Positions 1 through 63,963 of a stretch of 64,000 nt of DNA are shown one piece after another. Made by a program: the position numbers and the translations under genes. This DNA is from Druceiella hillmani. Its lineage: Eukaryota > Arthropoda > Insecta > Lepidoptera > Hepialidae. The stretch spans positions 26,491,001-26,555,000 of the forward strand of contig JAYKKI010000005.1 of the NCBI GenBank assembly GCA_039881145.1, in the 5' to 3' direction. Under the pieces are notes generated by a model. It had not been told where the DNA came from. It was given only the letters and a program-made list of their open reading frames with translations, and ran no database searches. Positions within the stretch are counted from its first letter, which is position 1. Every line of letters begins with the position of its first letter.

Positions 1-742
1 TGAAAACCTCTTTTGGTTCTTCACCTTTTATTTCGATCTTTAATTTACCACCTGGCAAAGTGAATGTCTCCCCTGCCTCTGACATCTCCTGCAGTATAGG
101 TAATAAGTAAGGTGTTTGCACCAAACACTGCATGACTGAATTGAAAAAACAAGTATTACCGAGATTTGATAACCCTCGAACTTTTGGTAAACTGATGGGT
201 ACTATTTGTTCATTTGGTTTTAGATCCGTAACAGCAGTTTTAATTATTTCTACCGTGTTTACAGCATTATCATCGTTTTCAGTTGATTTGAATCTATTAT
301 TATTCGATTGCTTTTTCAAGTATTCCACACATTCCAAAAGTTTTTTCGTCGTAGATGGATTGATTTCATTATTGCAATTGTAGCAGTATACATCCCAGGA
401 GGTAGTATTCACTGTAATCGCATGGCAGTCGGAGTGTGGGGTGTTGAAGTGATTGAGGGCGTGTTTGTTTTTCGCGCGACCGCATAATTGACTCCCGCAT
501 CTGAGACACATCCACAATGTGACATCCGTTTCGTAATCGGGTTCATTGTCGGCCAACGCACCAGATTTGCTACATTCTGAACAATCTTTTTTAAAACCAC
601 TGTCTTTTAAGACTTTTTTCAATCTTGTTAATTCGACAGCTTTAGTAATGTGTGGGCAAGAAGTTTTGACGTTTTCGTCGCAAGACTCGGTCGAGTCATC
701 AACCTGCTCCCCGGGATCGCTTTGTCTTTTCTTCTTCACCAT
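1..742 (-). CDS. USP16/USP45-type ubiquitin carboxyl-terminal hydrolase, N-terminal part (runs off the left edge)
   Basis: An open frame of about 247 codons runs leftward from an ATG at 742-740 with no stop to the window edge. Residues about 24-125 form a ZnF-UBP finger (pattern CPH ... CSECSK ... WMCLRCGSQLCGR ... HALNHFNTPHSDCHA ... WDVYCYNC), which in this family binds the free C-terminus of ubiquitin. A low-complexity acidic linker follows, then VRGLSNLGNTCFFNSVMQCL, the Cys box that opens a USP catalytic domain; the Cys of NTCFF is the expected nucleophile. Finger plus Cys box in this order is typical of USP16/USP45 (histone H2A and repair-related deubiquitinases). The start is the first Met of the frame and lies just before a charged MVKKKRQSD stretch; A at -3 suits initiation. 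The His box and the rest of the catalytic core lie outside the window. USP3/USP22/USP44-type proteins share the finger, so the exact orthologue is less certain than the family. Confidence 0.88.
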   Translation of the reverse strand, partial: MVKKKRQSDPGEQVDDSTESCDENVKTSCPHITKAVELTRLKKVLKDSGFKKDCSECSKSGALADNEPDYETDVTLWMCLRCGSQLCGRAKNKHALNHFNTPHSDCHAITVNTTSWDVYCYNCNNEINPSTTKKLLECVEYLKKQSNNNRFKSTENDDNAVNTVEIIKTAVTDLKPNEQIVPISLPKVRGLSNLGNTCFFNSVMQCLVQTPYLLPILQEMSEAGETFTLPGGKLKIEIKGEEPKEVF

Positions 743-1736
743 TCTTTATAGTCAAACTGTCAAATGATAGACGCAATTTCTCCAACGAGCTGAAAAGTAA
801 AATCCATCAGAAGATTAGAAAACGACAAAGAAGTTTAAGGCAATATGTCGATAGCCTCACCACGCGTGACAATGCATAATAATATTTGCACTAAATTAAA
901 AGTAGTATATATTATTAAAACATATCGTACGTAGAAAATTTCACTAACTTATGCAATGTAACAAAGTATACAAATCAATTTTTTTGCAATAATTATTTTC
1001 ACAAATTCAATGAACAACCAGTAAATGATTTTTGCAGGTTAGTGTTAACACTAGTAAATAATGTAAACGATGAATTTTTTTCCTCAAATTGTATTGCGTA
1101 GTGATCGTAATGATTACATTTATGGTAAATTGAATCGAAATGTTATTTAGTGGTTGATGTTATTATTTATATTAAAAAGAAATAAAAACTGAATATAATT
1201 AATTTTGAATATTTTATAAACATTCGACATAAATATTTTGTTCGATAATAAATTGATTACTTGCGCTTATTAAAATAGAAAAATTAATTAAATTAGTAAT
1301 TATTTGGTGTACAATTGTCATATTATAAAAAATGATTGCAAAAGATGTTTCAATAAAATTTTAACATAATTATTTGGTAAATAAAATCACTAAATAATAA
1401 AAATAAATTAAATAACGATTAAATTAAAAAATATTCATATTGTGTTCTAAATAACTTGTTAACTAAAATATAATTATGTACCTACTTTTCACTGTCATTT
1501 TTAATAATGCTGGCAATACGAGAGAGACACCTCACGGCAAATGTCGTACTAAAATATTGAAACGTCAACATGATACCTGCTGTTAATCAAATTTGTGAAT
1601 TGATTTGTTTTCTTCTGTAAATAATAAACATGATAATTACTACTACCTTTAACATAATTCACAGATGTTTCATTATTACTAGTTTTGCTCTTTAAAAAAT
1701 ACGTATTTATGTAACAAGTGATATATCCAAGCAAAC
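743..1736. promoter_or_regulatory. Shared head-to-head intergenic region of the USP and GBF1 genes
   Basis: About 1 kb separates the two divergent start codons. It must hold both 5' UTRs and both promoters, unless further noncoding exons exist. It is strongly AT-rich. Slightly less AT-rich patches next to each gene (about 780-880 and 1500-1570) are the likeliest transcription start areas. I see no convincing TATA box, repeat or other gene here. A bidirectional promoter is an inference from the layout only. Confidence 0.45.
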
Positions 1737-54232
<52,496 letters not shown>

Positions 54233-57120
54233 AGCCATTGCAATATATATATGAATATATGGATTGAAATTCCGCTGTGGGTTTTTGATATATATTTATT
54301 TTTTTTTTGTTATCCTTAATAATTAATACAGAATAAAGATATAATGTTTGTACATTTAATTTATTTAAATAAAATATAATTTTATTTACGTTTCTTTTAT
54401 ATTATCTCTCGACAACACTCAGCAACAATTCAATGACGATCTAAGAATCAAACAAATTGATACAACCAATAAACTCAGTTTGCAGTGTCAAATATATTAA
54501 TGAAATAAGACTGAAGAAAACCATATCGAGTGTAAAAAAATAAAAAACCACGTATCAGCAAAAGATGTCTATACTTTTCGTAAGTAGAAATGAAGGTGTA
54601 CATGTTTTCTGTTAATAATAACTCATTAGTAAAGAATAATTAATATGCAACATCTGATCTAAATCATGCTATTTCATTTGGGAATGTTTTCTTCATTGAA
54701 ATGATATTGTCGATCTTAACATTTGTTTGAATTGCATCATAGAGTCCATGCTACAATAATTTGTAGATGATAGACTAAATTATTTTCTGAAATAGAGGGG
54801 AGGTGGGACAAAATTAACAGTTTTTAAGTAAACATAGTGTTATTTCCTATCTGTCAATACCCTTGTTTTAACATAATACATGTCTAAGTAAAAAAAAGAA
54901 TTGTCAGTCAACTTTATAGGGAATTCCTTAATTTTTTTCTAATGTTTACCTTTCCATCTATAATATGTAATGATTACTATATATTTGCTTCAAATTTAAA
55001 ATTTATATTTTGTGACTAAATGGGCTGTGACAAATGAAAGACTAGTTAAAACATTAGGGATAAAGTCCTAAAAAAATAATTGTTAGTGCCTACAAATATA
55101 CAGATTGTTCACAAATATCCCTAGAAAGTACAGCAGTTTGGTATGTAATTAAGCTTTCAGAAAATTTGGGAAAGAAAACCAAAATTTTATGTTATAAATT
55201 GTGTTTTTTTTTTCTAAATATATCCTTTACCGTCGGCTCACAATACCAGACTATATAAAATTATATCTTTAATGTATATTATTGTATAGGGCTAATTAAA
55301 TATTGTATATTTTTATGATTTGATTATTTATCTTGTAAATAGAAATTGAGTTTTAGTCATCTCAAGATAAATTGAATAAAATTTATTTGAGAAAAAATTT
55401 ATTTTTATCAGTAATATGTGGGGAGTATATTGCTACGATTCCATTTAAAAAATGGTTAAGATGAGCTGAATTAAAAATATTTAACCGTCATAGTATAATA
55501 TCTGTTGTAATATATCCTGTTTCTGCATGCCAGTAGATTATATATAATATTAAACTTCATTTTATTTAGATTATTTCTAAACTGCCAACTGCCACCCGCA
55601 TAATGTTTTTTTTTTTTACAAGTTCTCCTTGAAATATCCCAATTGGAAATAAATTATTAAAAGTTCATATAAATCAAATTTTCTCTTACACATTCCGCTC
55701 TATATCTTTTAAAACAATTTCATTATATTTTTTTTATATTTTTATTTATGTATAATATAATTTTGGTATTTATAAATAATACATATTAAACTTTTGGTTT
55801 ATTGTTTGGAAATTTTATCTTTTTTAACAATATGTATAAATAATATAATTTTCTTACGTTACAAACATTCACAGTTTTCTCTTGTAGCATTGTTTTAGTA
55901 AAATTATATAGTCAATTGTTAGGATATTGTACCTCGACAAAATTCAGACGCACGTAACTAATATGAAAAACTGGCAAAATTGTATAATATTATTCGATCT
56001 GAAAAGCAGCCGAGAGTTAAATAAGTATGGAATTGTATGGGAAGTGGCACGGCTTAAAGTCCATAATGTAGATGTAAATGTATTTAGAGTTTTTTAGTTA
56101 TTGTTTATGGTAATATATTTTATTGTGTATACTTGATTAACTATATCTGTCCATTTAATTTTTTTAGCTATATTATGTGAATAGAAAAAATATATTTTAT
56201 GTTATGAAAGTATTGAGTTTTTTTAATTTTATGTTAAATTTGTTGTAATCAATAAAATAATTAATGTGATAATGTCTGTTTATTTGTTTTTACTATCCTA
56301 CAAGGAATTAAAAAAAAATGAAGAAGAGATAAGTAGACCAATAGCCCACTGATTATTTAATTTTTTAATATAATTTAAACTAATGAATGTTAATTAAAAA
56401 TTGTTAAAATAACAAAATTAAATCCATAAAGAGTAGCTAAATTTAAGCGCATTTCTTACCAGTGTTCTTCCCCACATTTTTTATATTATGCGAAAGAATA
56501 CAGAACAAAAAAAGATAGAAATGGCATTTTCATCAAATATCACCACTTAAAACAAATGATTTTAAAATGAGCCATCATTTTTTCATTTATTATCTAGATA
56601 CGATACAACAAACTGAGTAATGGAAACACAACGAATCTGCTAATAGGATTTCGTCGATTCAAAGCATTATAATTAAAACTTTCACTATTAAGAAAATGTT
56701 TGCATTCTCTATTAATTTTGGACATACCTACATTGCCATAATGTATAAATAATATTGTATTTAATTGTTTTAATTGAAATTGATTGTAATAAAATGCATG
56801 ATGATCCTGGTAAACAATAAAGCCATTTAGTTTTATGAAGTGACAAGGATATTTCCCGTATAATGTAATGGGTAAATATAGAAACAAAGGTAATAATAAA
56901 TAAAATTATATTTAATATAATTACTAAATGTCTAAACTAAAAAACAATATTATGATAATTTGAATGTCTAAACCAAAATCAGATCTATTAAGGTAACTTT
57001 ATAATAACTGTCAACAATCTATTCCGGACGACATTAAGACGCATGTTTTACACAAATTTCTTTTTTTGAGATACGATACATTGAAATATTATAATTATTC
57101 TTGGATCTTTTCCTAAATTA
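54233..57120 (+). other. GBF1 3' UTR and intergenic sequence
   Basis: Very AT-rich, with no gene recognised. Polyadenylation signals AATAAA occur at 54332 (about 100 bp after the stop), 55375 and 56251; the last is followed by a GT-rich stretch. Short and long 3' UTR forms are therefore possible. Confidence 0.55.
54332..54337 (+). terminator. Proximal polyadenylation signal AATAAA for GBF1
   Basis: AATAAA 100 bp after the TGA; the first good candidate. Distal alternatives are at 55375 and 56251. Confidence 0.5.
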
Positions 57121-57412
57121 TGGTTGATAATATAGAATATATTTGGCATTAATTTTGTAGAAATTCATTATTCACAATTAAATGAAACTACGTGATGTAG
57201 TATTATTTCTACTATCTTTAATTTCTTTACCACGACCTAGGTTTCGTTGTATTACAACATCTTCAGGTGGGATATTAGCAAAGATGCATCTATGCTAATA
57301 TCCCACCTGAAGATGTTGTAATACAACGAAACCTAGGTCGGGGTAAAGAAATTAAAGATAGTAGAAATAATACTACATCACGTAGTTTCATTTAATTGTG
57401 GTTGATAATATA
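57121..57412. mobile_element. Foldback element, copy C (108-bp near-perfect arms, 12-bp flanking duplication)
   Basis: GTTGATAATATA occurs at 57123-57134 and 57401-57412. Element 57135-57400: a 38-bp extension (GAATATATTTGGCATTAATT onward), then arm 57173-57280, a 12-nt centre, and arm 57293-57400. The arms match at about 107 of 108 positions. No coding capacity. This is the most intact of the three copies in the window. Confidence 0.9.
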
Positions 57413-58180
57413 CATAAAATTTTTAAAAGGAGATGTAAAAATGTATTAGAACCATTCCATGTTACTTGTGACGATCTTTTTGATTTTCATTGTTTTTTTT
57501 TATTTGAGGCTAAACCTTTATTTACAATGGAGTTATCAAAGACTTGATTTATTACAGATTGTACTTAAAAAAATAAATAGAATGAGTAACACAGTGAATG
57601 ATAAAATGAAATATTAAGTTTGTATGGCGACAGAGTTTAGGAAAATTCTAGAAACGACACTTGTCTAGATGGTTAAACAAGTATCCATCTTAAGCCAGAC
57701 ATTTAATAAGGGTAAAGTGACCTACAATAAGTGTTGTGACAGGATTGACATAATGATCGTGTCGTATTGTCTGTCGTATTTCACGTCGCTAGAACGGATA
57801 AATTTGTTGCAATGTAGATGAATTCCTACGGAAAGAATACAAATAGTCTAGTGACGAGACTTTTAAGGAAAACATATTCTCTCGCTAAAACTATTTTGAG
57901 CGAAACAATGAGAACAAATTTTAAAATAGGATTACTGAATCCAAAAAAAAATGTTTATAATAATGAAAATCTGCCTAAAAACTGACCAAATGTATGTCGA
58001 CTAAACTAGTTTGTAGTTGCAAGGTGTCCGTTGATTTCAACTTTTTTACATCTTTAGACATCATTTAAATCTTTAGACCTTCCAGTTTAAAATTTTGTGA
58101 ATAAGGCTGACAAATAATAAATTACAAATGGAACCGCAATTTCATCCATAGAAACTACATCTAAAGCCTCTACTTACACA
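57413..58180. other. Intergenic stretch
   Basis: Moderately AT-rich. Part of 57780-58100 may be the eroded C-terminal end of the minus-strand hAT relic that follows, but no motif is clear. Confidence 0.4.
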
Positions 58181-58906
58181 ATTTCATGCTCATAGGTGTA
58201 AATTTGTGGAAATTGTGATACTACGACAGACTAACAGACAGGTGGATGAATGGACTTATATGATGAAGTTTCTTTCTTTCACCAGGTAATGAACTCAAAA
58301 AACGTAGTGCGAAGACTAAGTGATATGATATGTCGGATGAAAGTGAGACATTACTGTCATCGCACCATTTGATTCAGAATATTGTTTGTATCTATCTTAT
58401 TATTGTTTGTTATATTTTTCTCATAATTTTTGATCTATTCACATTTGTAATATATTTAAATGTCATATTTTCAATAGGCTTATTTTATTTTTCAACACTA
58501 TTCCAACAGTAGTACTAAAGTAGCCAACCGCTGACTCGAGCCGGCAGTCAGAGTGTATAACTTTTGCAGCAAACCAAAAAATAGTTTTGCTTGAACACAA
58601 GACAATGGTGCATCTCCTAGGATAAGATCTCAGCTGTGACTCCCACAAGGTAAAAAATAAGCAAGCGGATTCATTTCAAGTATACGTTTCTGAACACCAC
58701 TTTTTTCTCCACGCGTGTCGGCTCTATTATCGTAACCTGGGTCTCTGCAGTTTTGCAATGATAAACCCAGCTGTTTTAGCTCTGTAATTATACAATTAGT
58801 CATACTCTCAGCTGTGGTTTTTTCAACGGCTGGGGAGCCAATAAAATGTTCTTCAATTTCGGCTGTATTTAAATTAATTTTACGATAATTGACAGTTATT
58901 TATATA

Positions 58907-58943
58907 ATAAAGAATAAATATATACAGAATATTTATTCTTTAT
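58907..58943. repeat. Hairpin, 14-bp perfect arms
   Basis: ATAAAGAATAAATA (58907-58920) and its complement (58930-58943) within hAT relic 1. Confidence 0.85.
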
Positions 58944-58997
58944 AATTTTGTCAATCATTTGAGCCTTTACGTGACCTGTCATTACTTCTATAAACTT

Positions 58998-59076
58998 ATT
59001 TTATCCAATATTGCGACTTCAATTAAAACAAGTCACTGTCTGTTGTTTTAAGTGAAATCGCAATATTGGATAAAAT
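58998..59076. repeat. Hairpin, 33-bp arms with two mismatches
   Basis: 58998-59030 (core TATCCAATATTGCGA) pairs with 59044-59076; the loop is 13 nt. It interrupts the hAT relic coding sequence, so it is probably a small foldback insertion. Confidence 0.88.
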
Positions 59077-60002
59077 CAAGCTTTTAGCTTTACTAAATCT
59101 ACAAAGTTACCACTAATCTCACTTGAATCTGAGTCAGATTTTATTGTCTCTATATGACCTCTGAAGGCCAAATTGTGAGATACTAAAAAATTCACAACTA
59201 CCCGCAATTTTTCTAAAATATCTCACTAATGCTAAATGCCATTCTTGTTCAATTTGAGTCTGGAGTAAACGATCAATAGTGGTACAACTTTTTAATCCAT
59301 TATCTAAATTTAACCATTTCAACTTACAATCTGACTGCACAAACGCCTAGATTCATGTGACTTTAGGTAGTCACTCAAATGTTTCCAATCACAAACTCCT
59401 TCACTGGAGCCAATCTTTGTATTCTAGTCCGAACATTTGACATGAAAAACCGTAAACGGCATCTTTTGTTTGTAAATAAATCATCCAGCGCCTGTCGAGT
59501 TTTTCACCATTAGCTTATATTTTACTGTAAGTATATTGGCTGAATCGTCATCCATAATAATTTACAGCGTAAAAATCAACTTTAGCCCAGATTGAACCTT
59601 TCAACACAATCTCAGTTCGGTCTACATCAGTAATTGCTAATGGCAACAAACCTGGGTCATTTTGAAAATTTAGATTTGTAATTCAGTCAAACACAGATAC
59701 ATAGACTCAAATAGGTATTCTTGGCTGGATAGTTTTATGGTGGTGACAGCAGTGGTGTAAGAGACAATGGTGTTCATTCACTCATTATTGGGGTTAGTTA
59801 GGGAAGTGTCACTTTCAGTCAATGTAGAGGCTTTAGATGTTTCTCGACCATCACTTTTTACATATTTATATAAAGACCCACGTAGATTTTCTTCTATCGG
59901 CTTTCTTTTGATAGCTCCTTTTCTCTTTGAACTACCCGACACAAATGTTCTTCCGGCATCACGATCACGCGAACTCATTTTATCTTGCTTTGTACATAAC
60001 AC

Positions 60003-60521
60003 TACATCAGAAATAATTTACACTATAAATACTACTAATAATGTAAGATTCACTAAAACTTAATATCATTTAATGTTTATTTATCTATTGAAAGCAAATA
60101 AGCGGCTAGCAAAAAGTGGCTGACAAGTAAGAATTGACAGACGTAATGAACCACGGGGATTCCCCGAGCAGAAAAGTAAATACGATGACAGTAACAAACC
60201 GGCGCGTTGAAGTTCTAGTGCGCGAAATTCAAATTGTAATTCATTTTTCAATTACGTCGTAGCGTTTGAGAATTTTCATATGGTTAATATTACTTTTTAT
60301 ACCAAACTTATATTATTGTTTTAAGTGTTAACTTTTTTCTTACTCGGGTCATTGCGGAAGGCTCCTGCAAGAACGAAACCCTAGGCGGTTGCCCTGCTCG
60401 CCACCTACTAAGGTCACCACTAATCCTGGTTGACCTTATAAAAATAAAAGTAAACAAATTGTCTGGTTTAAATGTAGTTTATGTAAAAAAATCGTAAAAT
60501 CTCTGAACAACCAATGAAACT
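60003..60521. other. Intergenic stretch between the two hAT copies
   Basis: Less AT-rich patches (60140-60220 and 60340-60440) are probably the 5' region of hAT relic 1. No gene seen. Confidence 0.4.
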
Positions 60522-63366
60522 GAAGAATCACAGGCGGATCTGCTAATATTATTTTTGGACTGCATCCCAGCACCCTCGATATAAAAGGCCCCCTTCATAA
60601 GACTATGGACAATATTATTAAATATAAAAATATATAAAAAGTTAAAAAATATATATATAAAAGTTGGGAAGTAAAGGTAGTTGTGGACTGACAGTGAAAA
60701 TAATCGTTGTTACATTTCGAATAAACTTTCAGCGCTGTCAACAGTGTTGGTACTATCGGTTCGCAGTCAATGCGCACTTATCAAACGGAACCGGGGATTC
60801 CACGTCGTTTGTTTTTGGTGTTTAGAATGAACATGCATCATTTTGTCGCGCACCGCCGTCAGGTACTTTTGTACTCGTTGTCAAAGTAACTAAGTGTTGT
60901 TGTTTATAGTGCACTGTGCTGTCTTTAGTGTTTAGTTTACTAATAAGTTATAAAGACTGGATAATTCTCTTATTTACCTACTTATAAATGAAAGTAATCA
61001 GTATAAGGTAATATTGCCTGTTTTAAGTACAAAGAAACAGTAGTTAAGATTCAATCAATTCTAGGCTCTGGGCTCTATTTATTAGGAAGGTCAAAAAAGA
61101 AAATAGTGATGTTTTGTTTGTACCCGATTGACCGAGGTTTTATACTTCAAATGTCAAATTGCGACACATTTAGCGACAGTTGCTATTGCGAATGTGCGAA
61201 TTGCTGTATGTTACTGTTTAATTAGCGGGACAGCCGCAATTACATTCATGACAATTTATTGATGACGGTTATAATCAAAAGAATGATGTTTCGTAATAAA
61301 CTGAAAAGTATGATTTCCTGAATTTCTTCGAAAAATAGGCAAAAAATACATTTTATTTCAAGATTACCAGGTCGCTTACTCATTTGGTGTGAGCTTTGAT
61401 AGTTCCAAAAATAATAATAAATATGTTTGTTTATTTTGAGAAAAGTATCGAGTCATGTCTGCTAGAAAATATAAAACTAAAAAAATGGAGCTGAAAAGCG
61501 AAAATTACAGTTAGATCGAGAAGAAGAAAGAAATCTACAAGAATTTAATTTTTTAAAAATCAGAACATAAAAAGGAGAATGTAAGTTATAAATCCATTAA
61601 TAAGGGAAGCGAAATTAGCTGAAAATAATCTAAGCGAGCGGAATATCGCAAAGGAGATCCAAAAATATATAATCAGAAAAAATATATAATAAAGAAATAT
61701 AAAGAATAAAACAGATCATTTTCAAATAGGTATTTCGCTAAGAAAATGAAAAATGGTCAATTACTGGAAAGATCTTGGTTATATTATGCAATCAATTAGT
61801 AGTGTTTTTTGTTGGCTTACAAACTTTTTTCTACCTCAATACATAACCGGATTTTCTGATTGAAAACTCATAGGAGCTTGTTTATAGAAAATCATGAAAA
61901 TTCTAAAGATCATAAGAATTCAATGTGGTTAACACGAAAAGAAAATAAGTCTGTTTCAGAGAAGCAGCTTCAGAAGCAACTTCTGAAAGGTTGCTTCAAG
62001 CAACTTGCTCCTGAAAGTTGCAAACAGAATATTATCACAATGTCCTAAAATGGGTTATTGCGGTAGTAAAATTTTTGAGTATAAGGCGCCTAGCATTCAG
62101 AGGTTCTGAGGAAAGTTTGGTTCTCCACATAATTGAAATTTGATGGGTGTTCTGGAAACTATTAGCAGAGTTCGACCCATTCATTCGTGAACATACAGAA
62201 CGAGAACTGCGACCAAAATCTCTAATATCATACTTATCGAAAACAGTACATGAGGAAATAATTGAGATGACGGATAAACAGATAATTAAACTAATCATAG
62301 CTCAAATAAATAACGACGAAACAAAGTACTGTTCAATTCTGATGGATTCAATCCTAGATCTGTCGCACAATGACGAACTTGCTACTGTATTATGATACTG
62401 TTTTCAGGGAAAGTGTATGAAAGATGTGTATCATTATTCGCGTCAGTAGTCGTACTGGCTTATTTTTATTTAATACTCTAGAAAACTGTTTAAACACAAA
62501 TGGACTCCTGCTGGATAATTGAAGGGGGCAATCTTTCGACAACGCTGCTAATATGGCGGGTCAATACAAGCACTTATAGAACAAAAAAATAAGTATGCGG
62601 ATTATGTGCCGTATGTTGCGCATTCAATATAGATTTAAATAAAAGAAACCAAGTTAATAAAACATATAGCAAAAAAGTAAGTTAAAGTTTTTAATGGATT
62701 TACAAGACAGTAGTATGGAAAACATAGACCTGGAAAATGTACTCAATATTATTGTATATTATCCAGATAATGTAGATGAACATTCAGTGCTTGAATGCGT
62801 TCAGTTTAAATTTTACTTACGACAGACTAAGCTCGAGTCTGGCACCTTTTGCAGTGAAAGGTTTATGCTAATTTATGAAAAGAAACTTATCGATATTTGC
62901 CTCAATTGCTATACTGTCTTAAACATTTTTTCAACGCTGTCAATCACTAAGCGGAGTGCTCTTTCTCCAGGATGTGGTATGTAGAAAATAAATATAGGAC
63001 AACAATGTCGAACGATCGATTAAATCATTTATCAGTTCTTTCCATAAATTGTGATTTAACCAAGGATTTACAATATGATGAACAAATAAAGGAGTTAGCA
63101 GCGCAAAAATGCAGAAAGATTGTTTTATCACTACATGTTATTTCTTTTACGATAATGTCTGTTACGGTAGTGTTTGTGTACCTAAGTCATATTAAATAAA
63201 TAACTAGTATTTTATTGTCCTATTTCTTTTTGCTATACCTTCCTATACATTATTCATCATGGAAAACAATTTTGAGAAAATTACAATTAGTTTTATTAAT
63301 TAGACGAGCCCCCAAGAGTGTTAGCCCACAGCTCCCCAAAATCAGGGTCCGCCCCTGCGAAGAATC
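60522..63366 (+). mobile_element. ZMYM1-like hAT transposon with termini and perfect 8-bp target duplication
   Basis: GAAGAATC at 60522-60529 and 63359-63366 flank an element of 2,829 bp whose ends read ACAGGCGGATC and, inverted, GCAGGGGCGGACC; hAT ends typically begin CAGGG. Inside on the plus strand: ATG at 61456 (MSARKYK, then after a frameshift AEKRKLQLDREEE), ENSKDHKNSMW, WVIAVVKFLSIRRLAFRGSE, WKLLAEFDPFIREHTEREL, SYLSKTVHEEIIEMTDKQI, SILMDSILDLSHNDELATV, a decayed YVAHSI block, and the C-terminal dimerisation segment NKYRTTMSNDRLNHLSVLSI followed by LQYDEQIKELAAQKCRKIVL. Several stops and frameshifts make the transposase inactive, but the termini could still be recognised in trans. Confidence 0.88.
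61456..63199 (+). pseudogene. Broken transposase gene of the hAT element
   Basis: Coding part of the element above. The frame is broken by at least six stops or shifts. The longest readable pieces are about 62147-62395 (middle, before the first catalytic Asp region) and 62972-63131 (hAT dimerisation). The 62694-62984 stretch (QFKFYLRQTKLESGTFCSER, later LIDICLNCYTVLNIFSTLSI) precedes the dimerisation block as in intact ZMYM1-like proteins, with a frameshift at about 62965. The ~930 bp between the left end and the ATG include a less AT-rich stretch (60780-60960) that likely held the promoter. Confidence 0.8.
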
Positions 63367-63619
63367 CTAATTTTCTCGGGTTTTGAATATGAGAATCCCT
63401 TTCGAAACAAAGAAAATATTTTGTCTTTATTATTATCTGTGAACGGCTTCTTATTATATAACGAATATGTTTACAATTTAGGACATCGAACCAGTTATCT
63501 TTTAGCCTTATAAAGTCTTTAGTGGCTTCGTTGCCCTAGAATTCCTGAAGGTGTAAATCTATATTATTTATAATTTTTATTGCATCAGCCACACTAATAT
63601 TAAATAATTTAACCCTCAT
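63367..63619. other. Intergenic stretch
   Basis: AT-rich; nothing recognised. Confidence 0.6.
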
Positions 63620-63963
63620 TATTTGATTTTGAAAAAGATATGTTTGTGTCGAAGTTTGTTTACCAAGTTTATTCGCCAGTGTACATTTTTCTCTAATAAT
63701 CTTATTTTTAGCCTGAAAGTAAATAGTGTTATTAAGGAGTAAATATTTGATAAGTATAAAACAATATATTGAGTGAGAAATTATCTAGTTTATTTGATTT
63801 TGGAAAAGATATGTTTGTGTCGAAGTTTGTTTACCAAGTTTATTCGCCAGTGTACATTTTTCTCTAATAAACTTATTTTTAGCCTGAAAGTAAATAGTGT
63901 TATTAAGGAGTAAATATTTGATAAGTATAAAACAATATATTGACTGAGAAATTATCTAGTTTA
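63620..63963. repeat. Tandem duplication of a 171-bp unit
   Basis: ATTTGATTTTGAAAAAGATA at 63621 recurs as ATTTGATTTTGGAAAAGATA at 63792. The two 171-bp copies differ at only a few positions, so the duplication is recent. No coding signal. Confidence 0.93.

Larger units (their letters stand above)
58180..60002 (-). pseudogene. ZMYM1-like hAT transposase relic 1
   Basis: Reading leftward across frames: SKRKGAIKRKPIEENLRGSL (N-terminal basic region), DWKHLSDYLKSHES, SGLKSCTTIDRLLQTQIEQE-like text (59134-59340), then AEIEEHFIGSPAVEKTTAES, GYDNRADTRGEKSGVQKRIL and EMNPLAYFLPCGSHS. This is the order of TTF-finger/DUF4371 hAT transposases annotated as zinc finger MYM-type 1-like (GQxYDNxxNMxGxxxGVQ, PCxxHSLNL). 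At least five stops and frameshifts; the C-terminal dimerisation block was not found. Ends were not located. Confidence 0.75.

Noticed and set aside
132..383. Plus-strand open frame at the left edge
   Set aside because: Shadow of the USP coding exon, which is on the minus strand and carries clear finger and Cys-box motifs.
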